Positions 1 to 6,590 of a stretch of 10,148 bases of DNA are shown one piece after another (position 1 is the stretch's first letter; every line of letters starts with the position of its first letter). The DNA is from Nitrospira sp. GTDB taxonomy: Bacteria > Nitrospirota > Nitrospiria > Nitrospirales > Nitrospiraceae. The notes below the pieces were generated by a model. It saw nothing but the letters and a program-made list of their open reading frames with translations, was not told the DNA's origin and searched no databases. The position numbers were made by a program, and so were the translations under genes. Where the stretch lies: positions 1 to 10,148 of the forward strand of contig JABMDE010000168.1 of the NCBI GenBank assembly GCA_015904055.1, given 5' to 3'.

Positions 1-1
1 G

Positions 2-157
2 GTGACCAGCGTAGACGGGATGACGGCCGACTGGGCCAAGATTCCGAACGACGTTCTTGGGCGCATGTCGAATCGGATTATCAACGAAGTGAAGGGCGTA
101 AACCGGGTTGTGTACGACATCAGTTCCAAGCCGCCGGCCACAATTGAATGGGAATGA
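2..157 (+). CDS. guaA: GMP synthase (glutamine-hydrolysing), C-terminal end only
   Basis: This is the last 51 codons of a gene that begins before the window. GuaA makes GMP from XMP using glutamine and ATP, the final step of de novo guanine nucleotide synthesis in the cytoplasm. The readable protein contains [14 protein letters not shown], then [16 protein letters not shown], and ends [11 protein letters not shown] before a TGA stop. This is the very conserved C-terminal dimerisation region of bacterial GuaA, and the ending matches the E. coli protein as I remember it. The glutaminase and ATP-pyrophosphatase domains lie outside the window and cannot be checked. The gene is followed by a palindromic repeat and then rluB on the same strand. 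Confidence 0.93.
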   Translation: MTSVDGMTADWAKIPNDVLGRMSNRIINEVKGVNRVVYDISSKPPATIEWE

Positions 158-159
158 GA

Positions 160-231
160 CGTCATGCGTCAAGCGTCAAACGTGAGGAGAATGCATCTTC
201 CCGGTTGACGAATGACGAGTGACGAATGACG
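160..231. repeat. Symmetric palindromic repeat built of 7-nt CGTCA/TGACG units
   Basis: The left half has four units spaced exactly 7 nt apart: CGTCA at 160, 167 and 174, and CGTGA at 181. The right half has four TGACG units at 206, 213, 220 and 227, also 7 nt apart. The two arrays are mirror images about a single centre near 195.5, so the single strand could fold into a long imperfect hairpin with a 20-nt loop around ATGCAT. The element fills the guaA-rluB spacer and overlaps the candidate rluB start at 226. It looks like a dispersed REP-type or small MITE-like element. I recall similar TGACGAA repeats in Nitrospira genomes, but that is memory, not a search. Confidence 0.75.
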
Positions 232-234
232 AAC

Positions 235-1056
235 ATGGAAATCAGACTACAAAAAATGATTGCCGGTTCCGGTCTCGCGTCGCGCCGAAAGTCGGAGCAG
301 CTGATTGCTGCCGGACGGGTGACGGTCAACGGCAAGGTGGTGACGGAACTCGGGACGAAGGTCGATCCTGAGCGCGATCACGTCAAGGTCGACGGCAAAC
401 ATTTGAGCCACGCGCAGCCGTTTGTCTATTTGATGCTGAATAAGCCGAAGCATGTCATGTCCACGCTGGACGATCCGGGCGGCAGGCCGACCGTGAAAGA
501 TTTTATTCGAGGGGTCTCGGTCCGAGTGTTTCCGGTCGGACGGTTGGACTTCGAGAGTGAAGGCCTGATGCTGTTGACGAACAACGGCGATCTCGCGCAA
601 GCGCTGCTGCACCCCCGGTACCATGTGCCTAAGACCTATCTAATCAAGGTCAAGCGTGTGTTGACGGATGAAGAGATCAGGCAATTGGAAGGTGGCGTGA
701 AGCTCGAAGACGGAATGACCGGCCCGGCGCAGGTGAAGAAAATTAAAAAGGCCGAGCAGAATTCCTGGCTGGAAGTCACGATCCGCGAGGGACGGAAACA
801 TCAAGTGCGGCGGATGTTGGAGTCGGTCGGCCATCCGGTCATTCGTTTGACCAGAGTGAAAATGGGACCGTTGTCGCTGGGACGGCTGGAGTCGGGAGAG
901 TTCCGGTTTTTAACCGACCGGGAAGCCAATGCATTGCGGGAGTCGGTCGGAGAGCGCGTGGCGGCGATCGAACGGGGCGAGGAGCCGATGACGAAGCCCA
1001 AGCGTCCGGTCAGGCGTGAAGGCTGGGCCAGGCCGAAGAAAGCGAAAGTGGCGTAA
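235..1056 (+). CDS. rluB: 23S rRNA pseudouridine synthase, RsuA/RluB family
   Basis: A 273-residue cytoplasmic enzyme that converts a uridine of ribosomal RNA to pseudouridine; in E. coli RluB modifies U2605 of 23S rRNA. An S4 RNA-binding domain lies at about residues 2-50 ([21 protein letters not shown]). The catalytic domain follows, with the family motif [18 protein letters not shown] at 102-119 and catalytic Asp105. A second motif, [10 protein letters not shown], lies at 185-194. The C-terminus is rich in Lys and Arg, as is common for RluB. I chose the ATG at 235 because family members start directly with the S4 domain; an in-frame ATG at 226 would add three residues. Both starts lack a clear Shine-Dalgarno sequence and sit in or beside the palindromic repeat. 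aspS begins 2 nt after the stop. RluB rather than RsuA or RluF is inferred from overall similarity. Confidence 0.9.
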   Translation: MEIRLQKMIAGSGLASRRKSEQLIAAGRVTVNGKVVTELGTKVDPERDHVKVDGKHLSHAQPFVYLMLNKPKHVMSTLDDPGGRPTVKDFIRGVSVRVFPVGRLDFESEGLMLLTNNGDLAQALLHPRYHVPKTYLIKVKRVLTDEEIRQLEGGVKLEDGMTGPAQVKKIKKAEQNSWLEVTIREGRKHQVRRMLESVGHPVIRLTRVKMGPLSLGRLESGEFRFLTDREANALRESVGERVAAIERGEEPMTKPKRPVRREGWARPKKAKVA

Positions 1057-1058
1057 TC

Positions 1059-2822
1059 ATGAAACTACGGACTCACACATGCGGTGAATTGACCAAGCAG
1101 CAGGTAGGGCAATCAGTTGTCTTGAACGGGTGGGTGCAGCGGCGGCGCGACCACGGGACGGTGATGTTCATCGATTTGCGCGACCGGACGGGCCTGACCC
1201 AAGTGGTATTCAACTCAGAGCGGAATCTGTCCGTACACAAGGCAGCGCATACGTTACGGAGCGAATGCGTGGTGTCGATTTCAGGCCAGGTCATGGCTCG
1301 TCCGGATGAATCCAGGAATCCGAATTTGCCGACCGGCGAGATCGAAGTGTTTGTGGACGATGTCGAGATCTTGAACGAAGCCAAGACGCCGCCGTTTCTC
1401 ATTGAGGACGATGCGGAGGTCACCGAATCCATTCGTCTGAAGTACCGCTATCTTGATCTCCGCCGGCCAAGAATGCAGAAACTATTGGGCACACGGCATG
1501 CTATTGCGCAAGCTGCCAGAGGCTTTCTGCATTCGGAGGGGTTTCTGGAGGTGGAGACGCCGATCTTGACGAAAAGCACGCCCGAAGGCGCGCGGGATTA
1601 TCTGGTACCCAGCCGGGTGAATGCCGGGCAGTTTTTTGCCTTGCCGCAATCGCCCCAGCTGTTCAAGCAGGTACTGATGGTGAGCGGTGTCGATCGGTAC
1701 TACCAGATTGCCCGCTGTTTCCGCGACGAAGATCTCCGGAACGATCGTCAGCCGGAGTTCACGCAGATCGATCTCGAACTATCGTTCGTCGATCGTGAGC
1801 AAGTCATGGCGATGATGGAGCGGATGATCGTCACCATATTCCGCGATGCAGGCGGCGTCCCATTGCCGACGCCATTCCCGCGGATGACCTATGCGGAGGC
1901 GATGGGCCGATATGGGTCGGATAAGCCCGATCTGCGTTTCGGCATGCCGCTGCATGACGTGACGGCATTCGCGGCTGCGAGTGAGTTCAAGGTGTTCAAG
2001 GATGCTGCGACCAAGGGCGGGATCGTCAAGGCTTTGATCGTCAAAGGCGGGGCTGCAACGCCACGAAGCCGCATCGACGCGCTGGGAGAAACAGCCAAGA
2101 GTTTCGGCGCCAAGGGGCTCGCGTGGCTCAAGATTACCGCTGAAGGACAGCTTGAATCCGTGATTGCCAAGTTTCTCGACGCCAAGGCCTTTGCTGCGGC
2201 GTTGCCCGAAGCCCAGCCTGGCGACTTAGTGCTCTTCGGGGCGGACAAGCCGGCTGTCGTGCATGATGTGCTGGGCCGCATCAGGCTCCAGTTGGGTGAA
2301 GAGTTGAACTTGATCGATAAGAACGCCTGGAAGCCCCTCTGGGTGACCGAGTTCCCCTTGTTGGACTATTCGCCGGAAGAGAAGCGGTATGTGTTCATGC
2401 ACAATCCCTTTGCGGCGCCGATGGATGAAGATCTGAAGTTCCTGGACGCAGAGCCGCTCAAGGTCAGGGCCAAGGCCTATGACATGGTGCTGAACGGCAG
2501 CGAAATCGGCGGGGGCAGCATTCGCAACCATCGCAGCGATATCCAACTGAAGATCCTCGATTTGCTCGGCATCAATAAAGAACAAGCCCAGGCCAAGTTC
2601 GGCTTCTTGCTGGAGGCGTTGGACTATGGCGCGCCGCCGCATGGAGGTATCGCGTTCGGCCTCGACCGGCTCATCATGTTGCTGGGCGGAGCCGATTCCA
2701 TCCGCGACGTGATCGCGTTCCCCAAGACACAGCGCGCACAATGCCCGCTGACCGATGCGCCGTCGGCTGTCGGCGCCGAGCAGCTGAAAGAGCTACGCAT
2801 CAAACTGGATTTGGTCGAGTAG
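1059..2822 (+). CDS. aspS: Aspartyl-tRNA synthetase, bacterial type (possibly non-discriminating)
   Basis: A 587-residue class IIb aminoacyl-tRNA synthetase that charges tRNA-Asp with aspartate, at the normal length for the bacterial form. The N-terminal OB-fold anticodon-binding domain lies at about 1-108 ([13 protein letters not shown] at 21-33). The catalytic domain carries motif 2 ([19 protein letters not shown] at 220-238). The bacterial GAD insertion spans roughly 300-420, and motif 3 (GIAFGLDR) lies at 530-537. His32 replaces the Leu of E. coli AspRS. That His is reported as a mark of non-discriminating enzymes, which also charge tRNA-Asn and rely on GatCAB. The second reported position, Gly in such enzymes, appears to be Glu84, so the call is open. 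The gene starts 2 nt after rluB, which suggests translational coupling. No key catalytic residue appears to be missing. Confidence 0.96.
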   Translation: MKLRTHTCGELTKQQVGQSVVLNGWVQRRRDHGTVMFIDLRDRTGLTQVVFNSERNLSVHKAAHTLRSECVVSISGQVMARPDESRNPNLPTGEIEVFVDDVEILNEAKTPPFLIEDDAEVTESIRLKYRYLDLRRPRMQKLLGTRHAIAQAARGFLHSEGFLEVETPILTKSTPEGARDYLVPSRVNAGQFFALPQSPQLFKQVLMVSGVDRYYQIARCFRDEDLRNDRQPEFTQIDLELSFVDREQVMAMMERMIVTIFRDAGGVPLPTPFPRMTYAEAMGRYGSDKPDLRFGMPLHDVTAFAAASEFKVFKDAATKGGIVKALIVKGGAATPRSRIDALGETAKSFGAKGLAWLKITAEGQLESVIAKFLDAKAFAAALPEAQPGDLVLFGADKPAVVHDVLGRIRLQLGEELNLIDKNAWKPLWVTEFPLLDYSPEEKRYVFMHNPFAAPMDEDLKFLDAEPLKVRAKAYDMVLNGSEIGGGSIRNHRSDIQLKILDLLGINKEQAQAKFGFLLEALDYGAPPHGGIAFGLDRLIMLLGGADSIRDVIAFPKTQRAQCPLTDAPSAVGAEQLKELRIKLDLVE

Positions 2823-2830
2823 GGAGCGCC

Positions 2831-3046
2831 ATGAGGCTGGACGACGGTCAAATCGAAGTGATGGATTCTGCGATGGCGGAGGTGTTGCGCTGTAAGACTC
2901 CTGCGCAACGTCTGCACATTGGATTTGCCCTGTGGACGTCGGCAAAGCGCATGTTAACGACGCATCTGTCTGCCGAACATCCTGATTGGGCATCAGAACA
3001 GATCAGTCAGGAGGTTGTGCGGAGACTGTCGCATGGAGCTGCATGA
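2831..3046 (+). CDS. Small HPDW-motif protein of unknown function, paired with a nucleotidyltransferase-fold gene
   Basis: A 71-residue soluble, mostly helical protein with no signal peptide or membrane segment. The start at 2831 is supported by AGGGAG at 2821-2826; the reading frame stays open upstream only because it runs through the end of aspS. The conserved-looking parts are TPAQRLHIGFALWTSAKRML (residues 23-42), HPDW (50-53) and RRLSHG (64-69). I recall many small bacterial proteins with this ending (HPDW, then RRxxHG) encoded directly before nucleotidyltransferase-like genes. That is a memory of the pattern, not a search result. The gene overlaps the next one by 14 nt, so the two are probably made together. 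An antitoxin-like or partner role is possible but not shown. I can assign no biochemical function. Confidence 0.8.
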   Translation: MRLDDGQIEVMDSAMAEVLRCKTPAQRLHIGFALWTSAKRMLTTHLSAEHPDWASEQISQEVVRRLSHGAA

Positions 3047-3602
3047 ACTGCTTGATCGGCTGGTGTCGGCGTTAGAACGATTGCAGATTCCTTATCTCAT
3101 CACAGGCTCGGTCGCGGCTATGGCGTATGGAGAGCCGCGTCTCACGAATGATATTGACGTGGTCGTTGATATCAACGAAGGCCATGTAAATGGTTTACTT
3201 GCCCAGTTCCCATCCAGCGAGTTCTACTTGAGCAACGAAGCGATTCGCGATGCGTTGGCTCGAAAAGGCCAGTTCAACATCATCCATCCTGCATCAGGAT
3301 TGAAAATCGATGTCATGATTCAGCAAGGAACAGCCTTTGAGCAGAGTCGATTTGGGAGGGCGAGGCTTGTTCATTTCACGGAGCGTCAAGGAGGACGATT
3401 CGCGGCTCCAGAAGATGTCATTTTGAAGAAAATGGAATATTATCGTGAAGGCGGTTCCGAGAAGCACCTTCGCGATATCGCTGGGATCTTGAAAGTCAGT
3501 GCTGGTACGATTGACGAATCGTACATTGGGCTATGGGCTAATCAGTTGGGACTTCTGGATATTTGGGAAGCCGTGTTGCGTCGACTTCGGACTGGGAGCT
3601 GA
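3033..3602 (+). CDS. Nucleotidyltransferase-fold protein (MNT / AbiEii / DUF6036-like)
   Basis: A 189-residue protein of the polymerase-beta-type nucleotidyltransferase superfamily. Visible hallmarks are the GS motif at 25-26 (LITGSVAAMAYG), the metal-binding pair Asp40 and Asp42 (TNDIDVVVDI) and a third acidic strand with Asp93 (LKIDVMI). All three catalytic carboxylates are present, so it may be active. The C-terminal part has APEDVILKKMEYYREGG (125-141), then SEKHLRDIAGIL, as in AbiEii/DUF6036-type proteins that often occur in toxin-antitoxin or minimal nucleotidyltransferase pairs. The ATG at 3033 was chosen because GGAG at 3021-3024 precedes it; a TTG at 3015 lies directly against AGGAGG and is less likely. 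The substrate is unknown. Base composition is lower in GC than aspS and aroC (hand counts of 48% and 43% in two 60-nt lines, against 63% in an aroC line), which suggests acquisition. Confidence 0.83.
   Translation: MELHELLDRLVSALERLQIPYLITGSVAAMAYGEPRLTNDIDVVVDINEGHVNGLLAQFPSSEFYLSNEAIRDALARKGQFNIIHPASGLKIDVMIQQGTAFEQSRFGRARLVHFTERQGGRFAAPEDVILKKMEYYREGGSEKHLRDIAGILKVSAGTIDESYIGLWANQLGLLDIWEAVLRRLRTGS
3505..3524. repeat. Perfect 8-bp inverted repeat inside the nucleotidyltransferase gene
   Basis: GTACGATT at 3505-3512 and its exact reverse complement AATCGTAC at 3517-3524 flank the 4-nt loop GACG. The hairpin lies wholly within the coding sequence near the 3' end of the gene. No T-run follows, so it is not a normal terminator. 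It may be chance, or an mRNA structure that affects expression of the downstream aroC. Confidence 0.5.
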
Positions 3603-3608
3603 GTTTGT

Positions 3609-4765
3609 ATGGCCGGCAATACGTTCGGCAGAATCTTTACCGTGACATCCTTTGGCGAAAGCCACGGGCCGGCGATCGGCTGCGTGGTCGATGGCTGCCC
3701 ACCGGGCCTTACACTATCTGCAGACGATATTCAAAAGGATCTCGACCGGCGTAAGCCCGGCACGTCCCGCCACGTCACGCAGCGACAGGAGTCCGACACT
3801 GTTGAAATCCTTTCCGGGGTGTTCGAGGGAAAGACGACCGGCACGCCGATCGCGCTGTTGATCCGCAACGAAGATCAGCGCAGCCGCGATTATGGGAATC
3901 TGATCGACACCTTTCGTCCGGGCCACGCCGACTACACCTATTGGCAGAAGTATGGTATTCGCGATCACCGCGGCGGGGGACGATCGTCGGCGCGAGAAAC
4001 GGCTGTCCGCGTCGCCGCTGCGGCGATTGCCAGGAAGTGGCTTGCGGAGCAACACGGCGTCGTCATCCGCGGCTATGTGAGTCAGCTTGGACCGATCGAT
4101 GTGCCGTTCCAGAGCTGGGAGGTCGTCGGGTCGAATCCCTTCTTCGCCGCCAATACGGAGTTGATCGCGAAGCTTGAATCATTCATGGACGATCTGCGCA
4201 AGGCGGGCGACTCCGTCGGGGCTAAGATCACGGCGGTGGCCGAGCATGTGCCGGTTGGTTGGGGTGCGCCGGTCTATGCCAAGCTGGATTCGGATTTGGC
4301 TGCGGCGATGATGAGTATTAATGCCGTGAAAGCCGTCGAAATCGGTTCAGGCTTCGCGTCGGTGGCTCAGCGAGGGTCGGAACATGGCGACGAGCTCACA
4401 CCAGAGGGATTTGTCACAAATCATGCCGGCGGGATTCTTGGCGGCATCTCGACAGGCCAAGACATTGTCGTGACGATCGGCATCAAGCCGACATCCAGTA
4501 TTCGCATTCCGCGCAAGTCGATCGACAAGCAGGGCAATCCGGTCACGGTTGAAACCAACACGATCCCTGCGTGGGTATTCGCGCCACGCCGATTGCCGAA
4601 GCCATGTTGGCGCTGGTGCTCATGGACCACGCGTTGCTGCATCGGGCCCAAAATGCCGATGTGGCGACCACGACGCCGAAGATCGCCGGGTCGGTCAAAC
4701 GGGTTGTTGTACCTGGCGCGAAGAAACCTACCTCAAAGCTCAATCCTGATCCAGCCGAAGCCTAA
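3609..4765 (+). pseudogene. aroC: Chorismate synthase, frameshifted near the 3' end
   Basis: AroC turns 5-enolpyruvylshikimate-3-phosphate into chorismate, the last shikimate-pathway step, using reduced FMN. The first 316 codons are a convincing AroC, with GESHGPAIG (16-24), RPGHADYT (103-110), [11 protein letters not shown] (121-131) and the later [10 protein letters not shown]. At about 4557 the frame is lost: GAA ACC AA is followed by CAC GAT CCC TGC GTG GGT ATT CGC in another frame. That second frame continues as [16 protein letters not shown] and on to a TAA at 4763-4765. Normal AroC reads [14 protein letters not shown] here, so K, G and R codons are interrupted and 7 nt appear to be missing between 4558 and 4559. 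Restored, the protein would be 387 residues, a normal length. As written, the frame reads through unrelated sequence to a TGA at 4797-4799, giving 396 residues. aroC is normally essential for aromatic synthesis, so an assembly or sequencing error is a serious possibility. It starts 6 nt after the nucleotidyltransferase gene. Confidence 0.88.
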
Positions 4766-4795
4766 CCTGGGCTCACGGGTCGATCTTCTGCTTCA

Positions 4796-5290
4796 ATGAA
4801 TCAGACGAAAGGCCACATGATCGATATCTATACCGATGGTGCCTGCAGCGGGAATCCTGGTCCTGGCGGCTGGGGAGCCTTGGTGCGCGCGGGCAGTATT
4901 GAGACGGAACTTTGTGGCGGAGAGCCGGCTACGACGAACAACCGGATGGAGTTGCTCGCGGTCATCGAGGCGTTGCAGTCGCTGACAGAGCCGGTGACGG
5001 CACGGGTCTATACTGATTCGCAGTATGTCCAAAAGGGGATTAGTGAGTGGATCCACAACTGGAAGCAACGAGGCTGGAAAACTGCCGGAAAAGAACCGGT
5101 GAAAAACGAGGATCTGTGGCGACGTCTTGACACACTGGCTTCGGGTCACCAGCTTGAATGGCACTGGGTCAAAGGGCATAGCGGGCATCCTGAGAACGAA
5201 CGTGTAGATGCCTTGGCTCGTGCCGGTCTTGAACAATCGCGCAGCGCCGGCAAGAAAGTCGGGTCGGTGGTCCAGTTGCCACTTCTATAG
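4796..5290 (+). CDS. rnhA: Ribonuclease HI
   Basis: A 164-residue cytoplasmic nuclease that cuts the RNA strand of RNA-DNA hybrids during replication, R-loop removal and repair. All catalytic residues are visible: Asp14 ([17 protein letters not shown]), Glu52 ([14 protein letters not shown]), Asp74 (VYTDSQYV) and Asp138, with the flexible-loop His128 ([18 protein letters not shown]). The basic handle region ([20 protein letters not shown]) is present, as in E. coli RNase HI. The C-terminal tail of about 20 residues after the core is poorly conserved. The ATG at 4796 is used; the ATG at 4817 (residue 8) is a good alternative, preceded by GAAAGG, and would place the first Asp at residue 7. The start lies 30 nt after the restored aroC stop. 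Confidence 0.95.
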   Translation: MNQTKGHMIDIYTDGACSGNPGPGGWGALVRAGSIETELCGGEPATTNNRMELLAVIEALQSLTEPVTARVYTDSQYVQKGISEWIHNWKQRGWKTAGKEPVKNEDLWRRLDTLASGHQLEWHWVKGHSGHPENERVDALARAGLEQSRSAGKKVGSVVQLPLL

Positions 5291-5310
5291 CAGTCACCCC
5301 TCCTGTTACA

Positions 5311-5318
5311 GAGAGGAG
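5311..5318 (+). promoter_or_regulatory. Strong Shine-Dalgarno with no canonical start codon after it
   Basis: GAGAGGAG at 5311-5318 is the best ribosome-binding match in this stretch. A start would be expected about 7 nt downstream, and the in-frame codon there is GTC at 5326-5328, one base away from GTG. No ATG, GTG or TTG lies in the ABC ATPase frame between the upstream TGA at 5230 and the GTG at 5386. Confidence 0.55.
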
Positions 5319-5325
5319 CACGACA

Positions 5326-6114
5326 GTCTCCTCTCGCTCCATCCTCGATATCCAACATGTAACGGTCTATCGGGGTGATACCTGCGTGTTCTCAGATTTC
5401 TCATTTGCGCTGCACGAGGGGGAACATGCGGCGATTGTCGGTCCAAACGGTGCGGGTAAATCGACCCTGCTCAAACTCTTGGCGGGCGGTATCCATCCGC
5501 TCCCCCTGGATGAGACCAGTGTCAGCCTCTTTGGTGAGGAAGGCGGGAATGTCTGGGATGTGCGCAAGCGGATCGGCATTGTGTCGCACGATCTTCAGCG
5601 GGACTATCTAATTTGTGCCGAGGGATTGAACGTGATTCTCTCCGGGTATTATGCAAGCAACGACACCTATGCCTATCAGGAGTTCAGTGAGGCACAGGTT
5701 GCACGGGCACATGAGGTGATGCAGGAACTGGGGATCGAGTCGTTAGCCGGTCGCCGGTTTGGCCACCTCTCGACCGGTGAGCAGCGGCGGTTTTTGCTGG
5801 GGAGGGCGCTCGTGCATGACCCTTCGATGCTTGTGTTGGATGAGCCGACGAGTGGTCTCGATGTGAAAGCCTGCTTCCAGTACCTCGATCTGTTGCGTGC
5901 TCAGATCAGAAAATGGAAAACGGTCCTACTGGTCACGCATCATCTGCATGAAATTCCGCCTGAAATTGAGCGGGTGGTCTTGTTGAAGGGCGGCAAGATC
6001 GTCGCCGACGGACGTAAGCCCGCGCTGCTAACCAATCAACGAATCAGCAGCCTTTTTGATTGCCCTGTCTCATTGGCTCAAGCCAACGGCTGGTATCAAG
6101 CCTTGCCGGGGTGA
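5326..6114 (+). CDS. Orphan ABC transporter-type ATPase (ModF/YlmA-like)
   Basis: An ATP-binding cassette protein of about 262 residues if translation starts near 5326, or 242 from the GTG at 5386. Counting from 5386, Walker A is GPNGAGKST (19-27), the signature is LSTGEQRR (128-135, a variant of LSGGQ), Walker B is MLVLDEP (148-154), the D-loop is SGLD (156-159) and the H-loop His is at 185. Sequence before 5386 (ILDIQHVTVYRGDTCVF) is the usual first strand and A-loop Tyr of such domains, so the real protein must start earlier. The Q-loop region IGIVSHDLQRDY and NVILSGYY recall E. coli ModF and Bacillus YlmA. No permease or binding protein lies nearby, so its partner and substrate are unknown, and a non-transport role is possible. 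The start codon is uncertain. Confidence 0.85.
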   Translation, partial: VSSRSILDIQHVTVYRGDTCVFSDFSFALHEGEHAAIVGPNGAGKSTLLKLLAGGIHPLPLDETSVSLFGEEGGNVWDVRKRIGIVSHDLQRDYLICAEGLNVILSGYYASNDTYAYQEFSEAQVARAHEVMQELGIESLAGRRFGHLSTGEQRRFLLGRALVHDPSMLVLDEPTSGLDVKACFQYLDLLRAQIRKWKTVLLVTHHLHEIPPEIERVVLLKGGKIVADGRKPALLTNQRISSLFDCPVSLAQANGWYQALPG

Positions 6115-6143
6115 CGGCTTATTGAGTAGAAGTCCTCGGTCCC

Positions 6144-6590
6144 TTACTTCTTCCGAAATCCGAATAGCATCCCGCCGGCTCCGGCGCCGGCTGAGGGCAG
6201 ATAGCCGGTCAGCACTGTTTTGAAGCCTTCGGCATTGCCTCGGACCCAATCGAAGGTGCGGGACAGATCTGCTTCGATCAAGGTCCAATCCAGATGAATC
6301 CATCCGGTGGTGTTCAGGATCGCGATAAGCGCGGCCAATGAGGCGGTAATGACCAGCGCGATCATCAGGGTTTTTCTGAGGGCCCAGCCGAGCAGGAATC
6401 CCCCGATGAAACTGGCTCCGCCTCTGGCCATGGCCGGCGACATCATATCGTTGAGCCAGGCGCCGAGTCCGGCAACGGTCGTTGCGCCGGCGGCGAGGAA
6501 GGACTTGGCGGCCCAGGGAGGATCGGCCAGGATCGCAGCCAATGCCTTGGAGAAGAGGCCGCCGTGAGATTCGCTTGAGATGTCGCTCAT
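6144..6590 (-). CDS. FUN14-family membrane protein
   Basis: A 148-residue inner-membrane protein resembling the FUN14 family, named after the eukaryotic mitochondrial mitophagy receptor FUNDC1 but widespread and little studied in bacteria. Glycine-rich hydrophobic segments lie at about 30-47, 56-70 and 73-94. The typical GGFLLGWALRKTL (63-75) is present, as is a C-terminal glycine-rich helix ending GGMLFGFRKK (139-148). The N-terminal 25 residues are polar. The start codon overlaps the stop of the upstream metallopeptidase gene (ATGA at 6587-6590) and has no separate Shine-Dalgarno sequence, so translation is probably coupled. The gene is convergent with the ABC ATPase gene, with only 29 nt between the two stops and no obvious terminator there. 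The molecular function is unknown. Confidence 0.82.
   Translation of the reverse strand: MSDISSESHGGLFSKALAAILADPPWAAKSFLAAGATTVAGLGAWLNDMMSPAMARGGASFIGGFLLGWALRKTLMIALVITASLAALIAILNTTGWIHLDWTLIEADLSRTFDWVRGNAEGFKTVLTGYLPSAGAGAGGMLFGFRKK

Noticed and set aside
184..208. Five-codon leader peptide (ATG at 191 after GAGGAG)
   Set aside because: The spacing from GAGGAG to the ATG is too short, the ATG lies in the loop of the palindromic repeat, and such a tiny frame can arise by chance.
160..231. CRISPR array or replication iterons
   Set aside because: Units are only 7 nt, spacers are 2 nt, and the halves are mirror images. There is no cas gene and no initiator gene nearby.
3015..3032. TTG at 3015 as the nucleotidyltransferase start
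   Set aside because: It directly abuts AGGAGG with no spacer, whereas the ATG at 3033 has GGAG at 8 nt and begins where the conserved helix starts.
4551..4571. Programmed ribosomal frameshift in aroC
   Set aside because: Conserved residues (G and R of KGRHDPC) are absent altogether, and no slippery heptamer with a following structure is seen, so shifting would not rebuild the motif.
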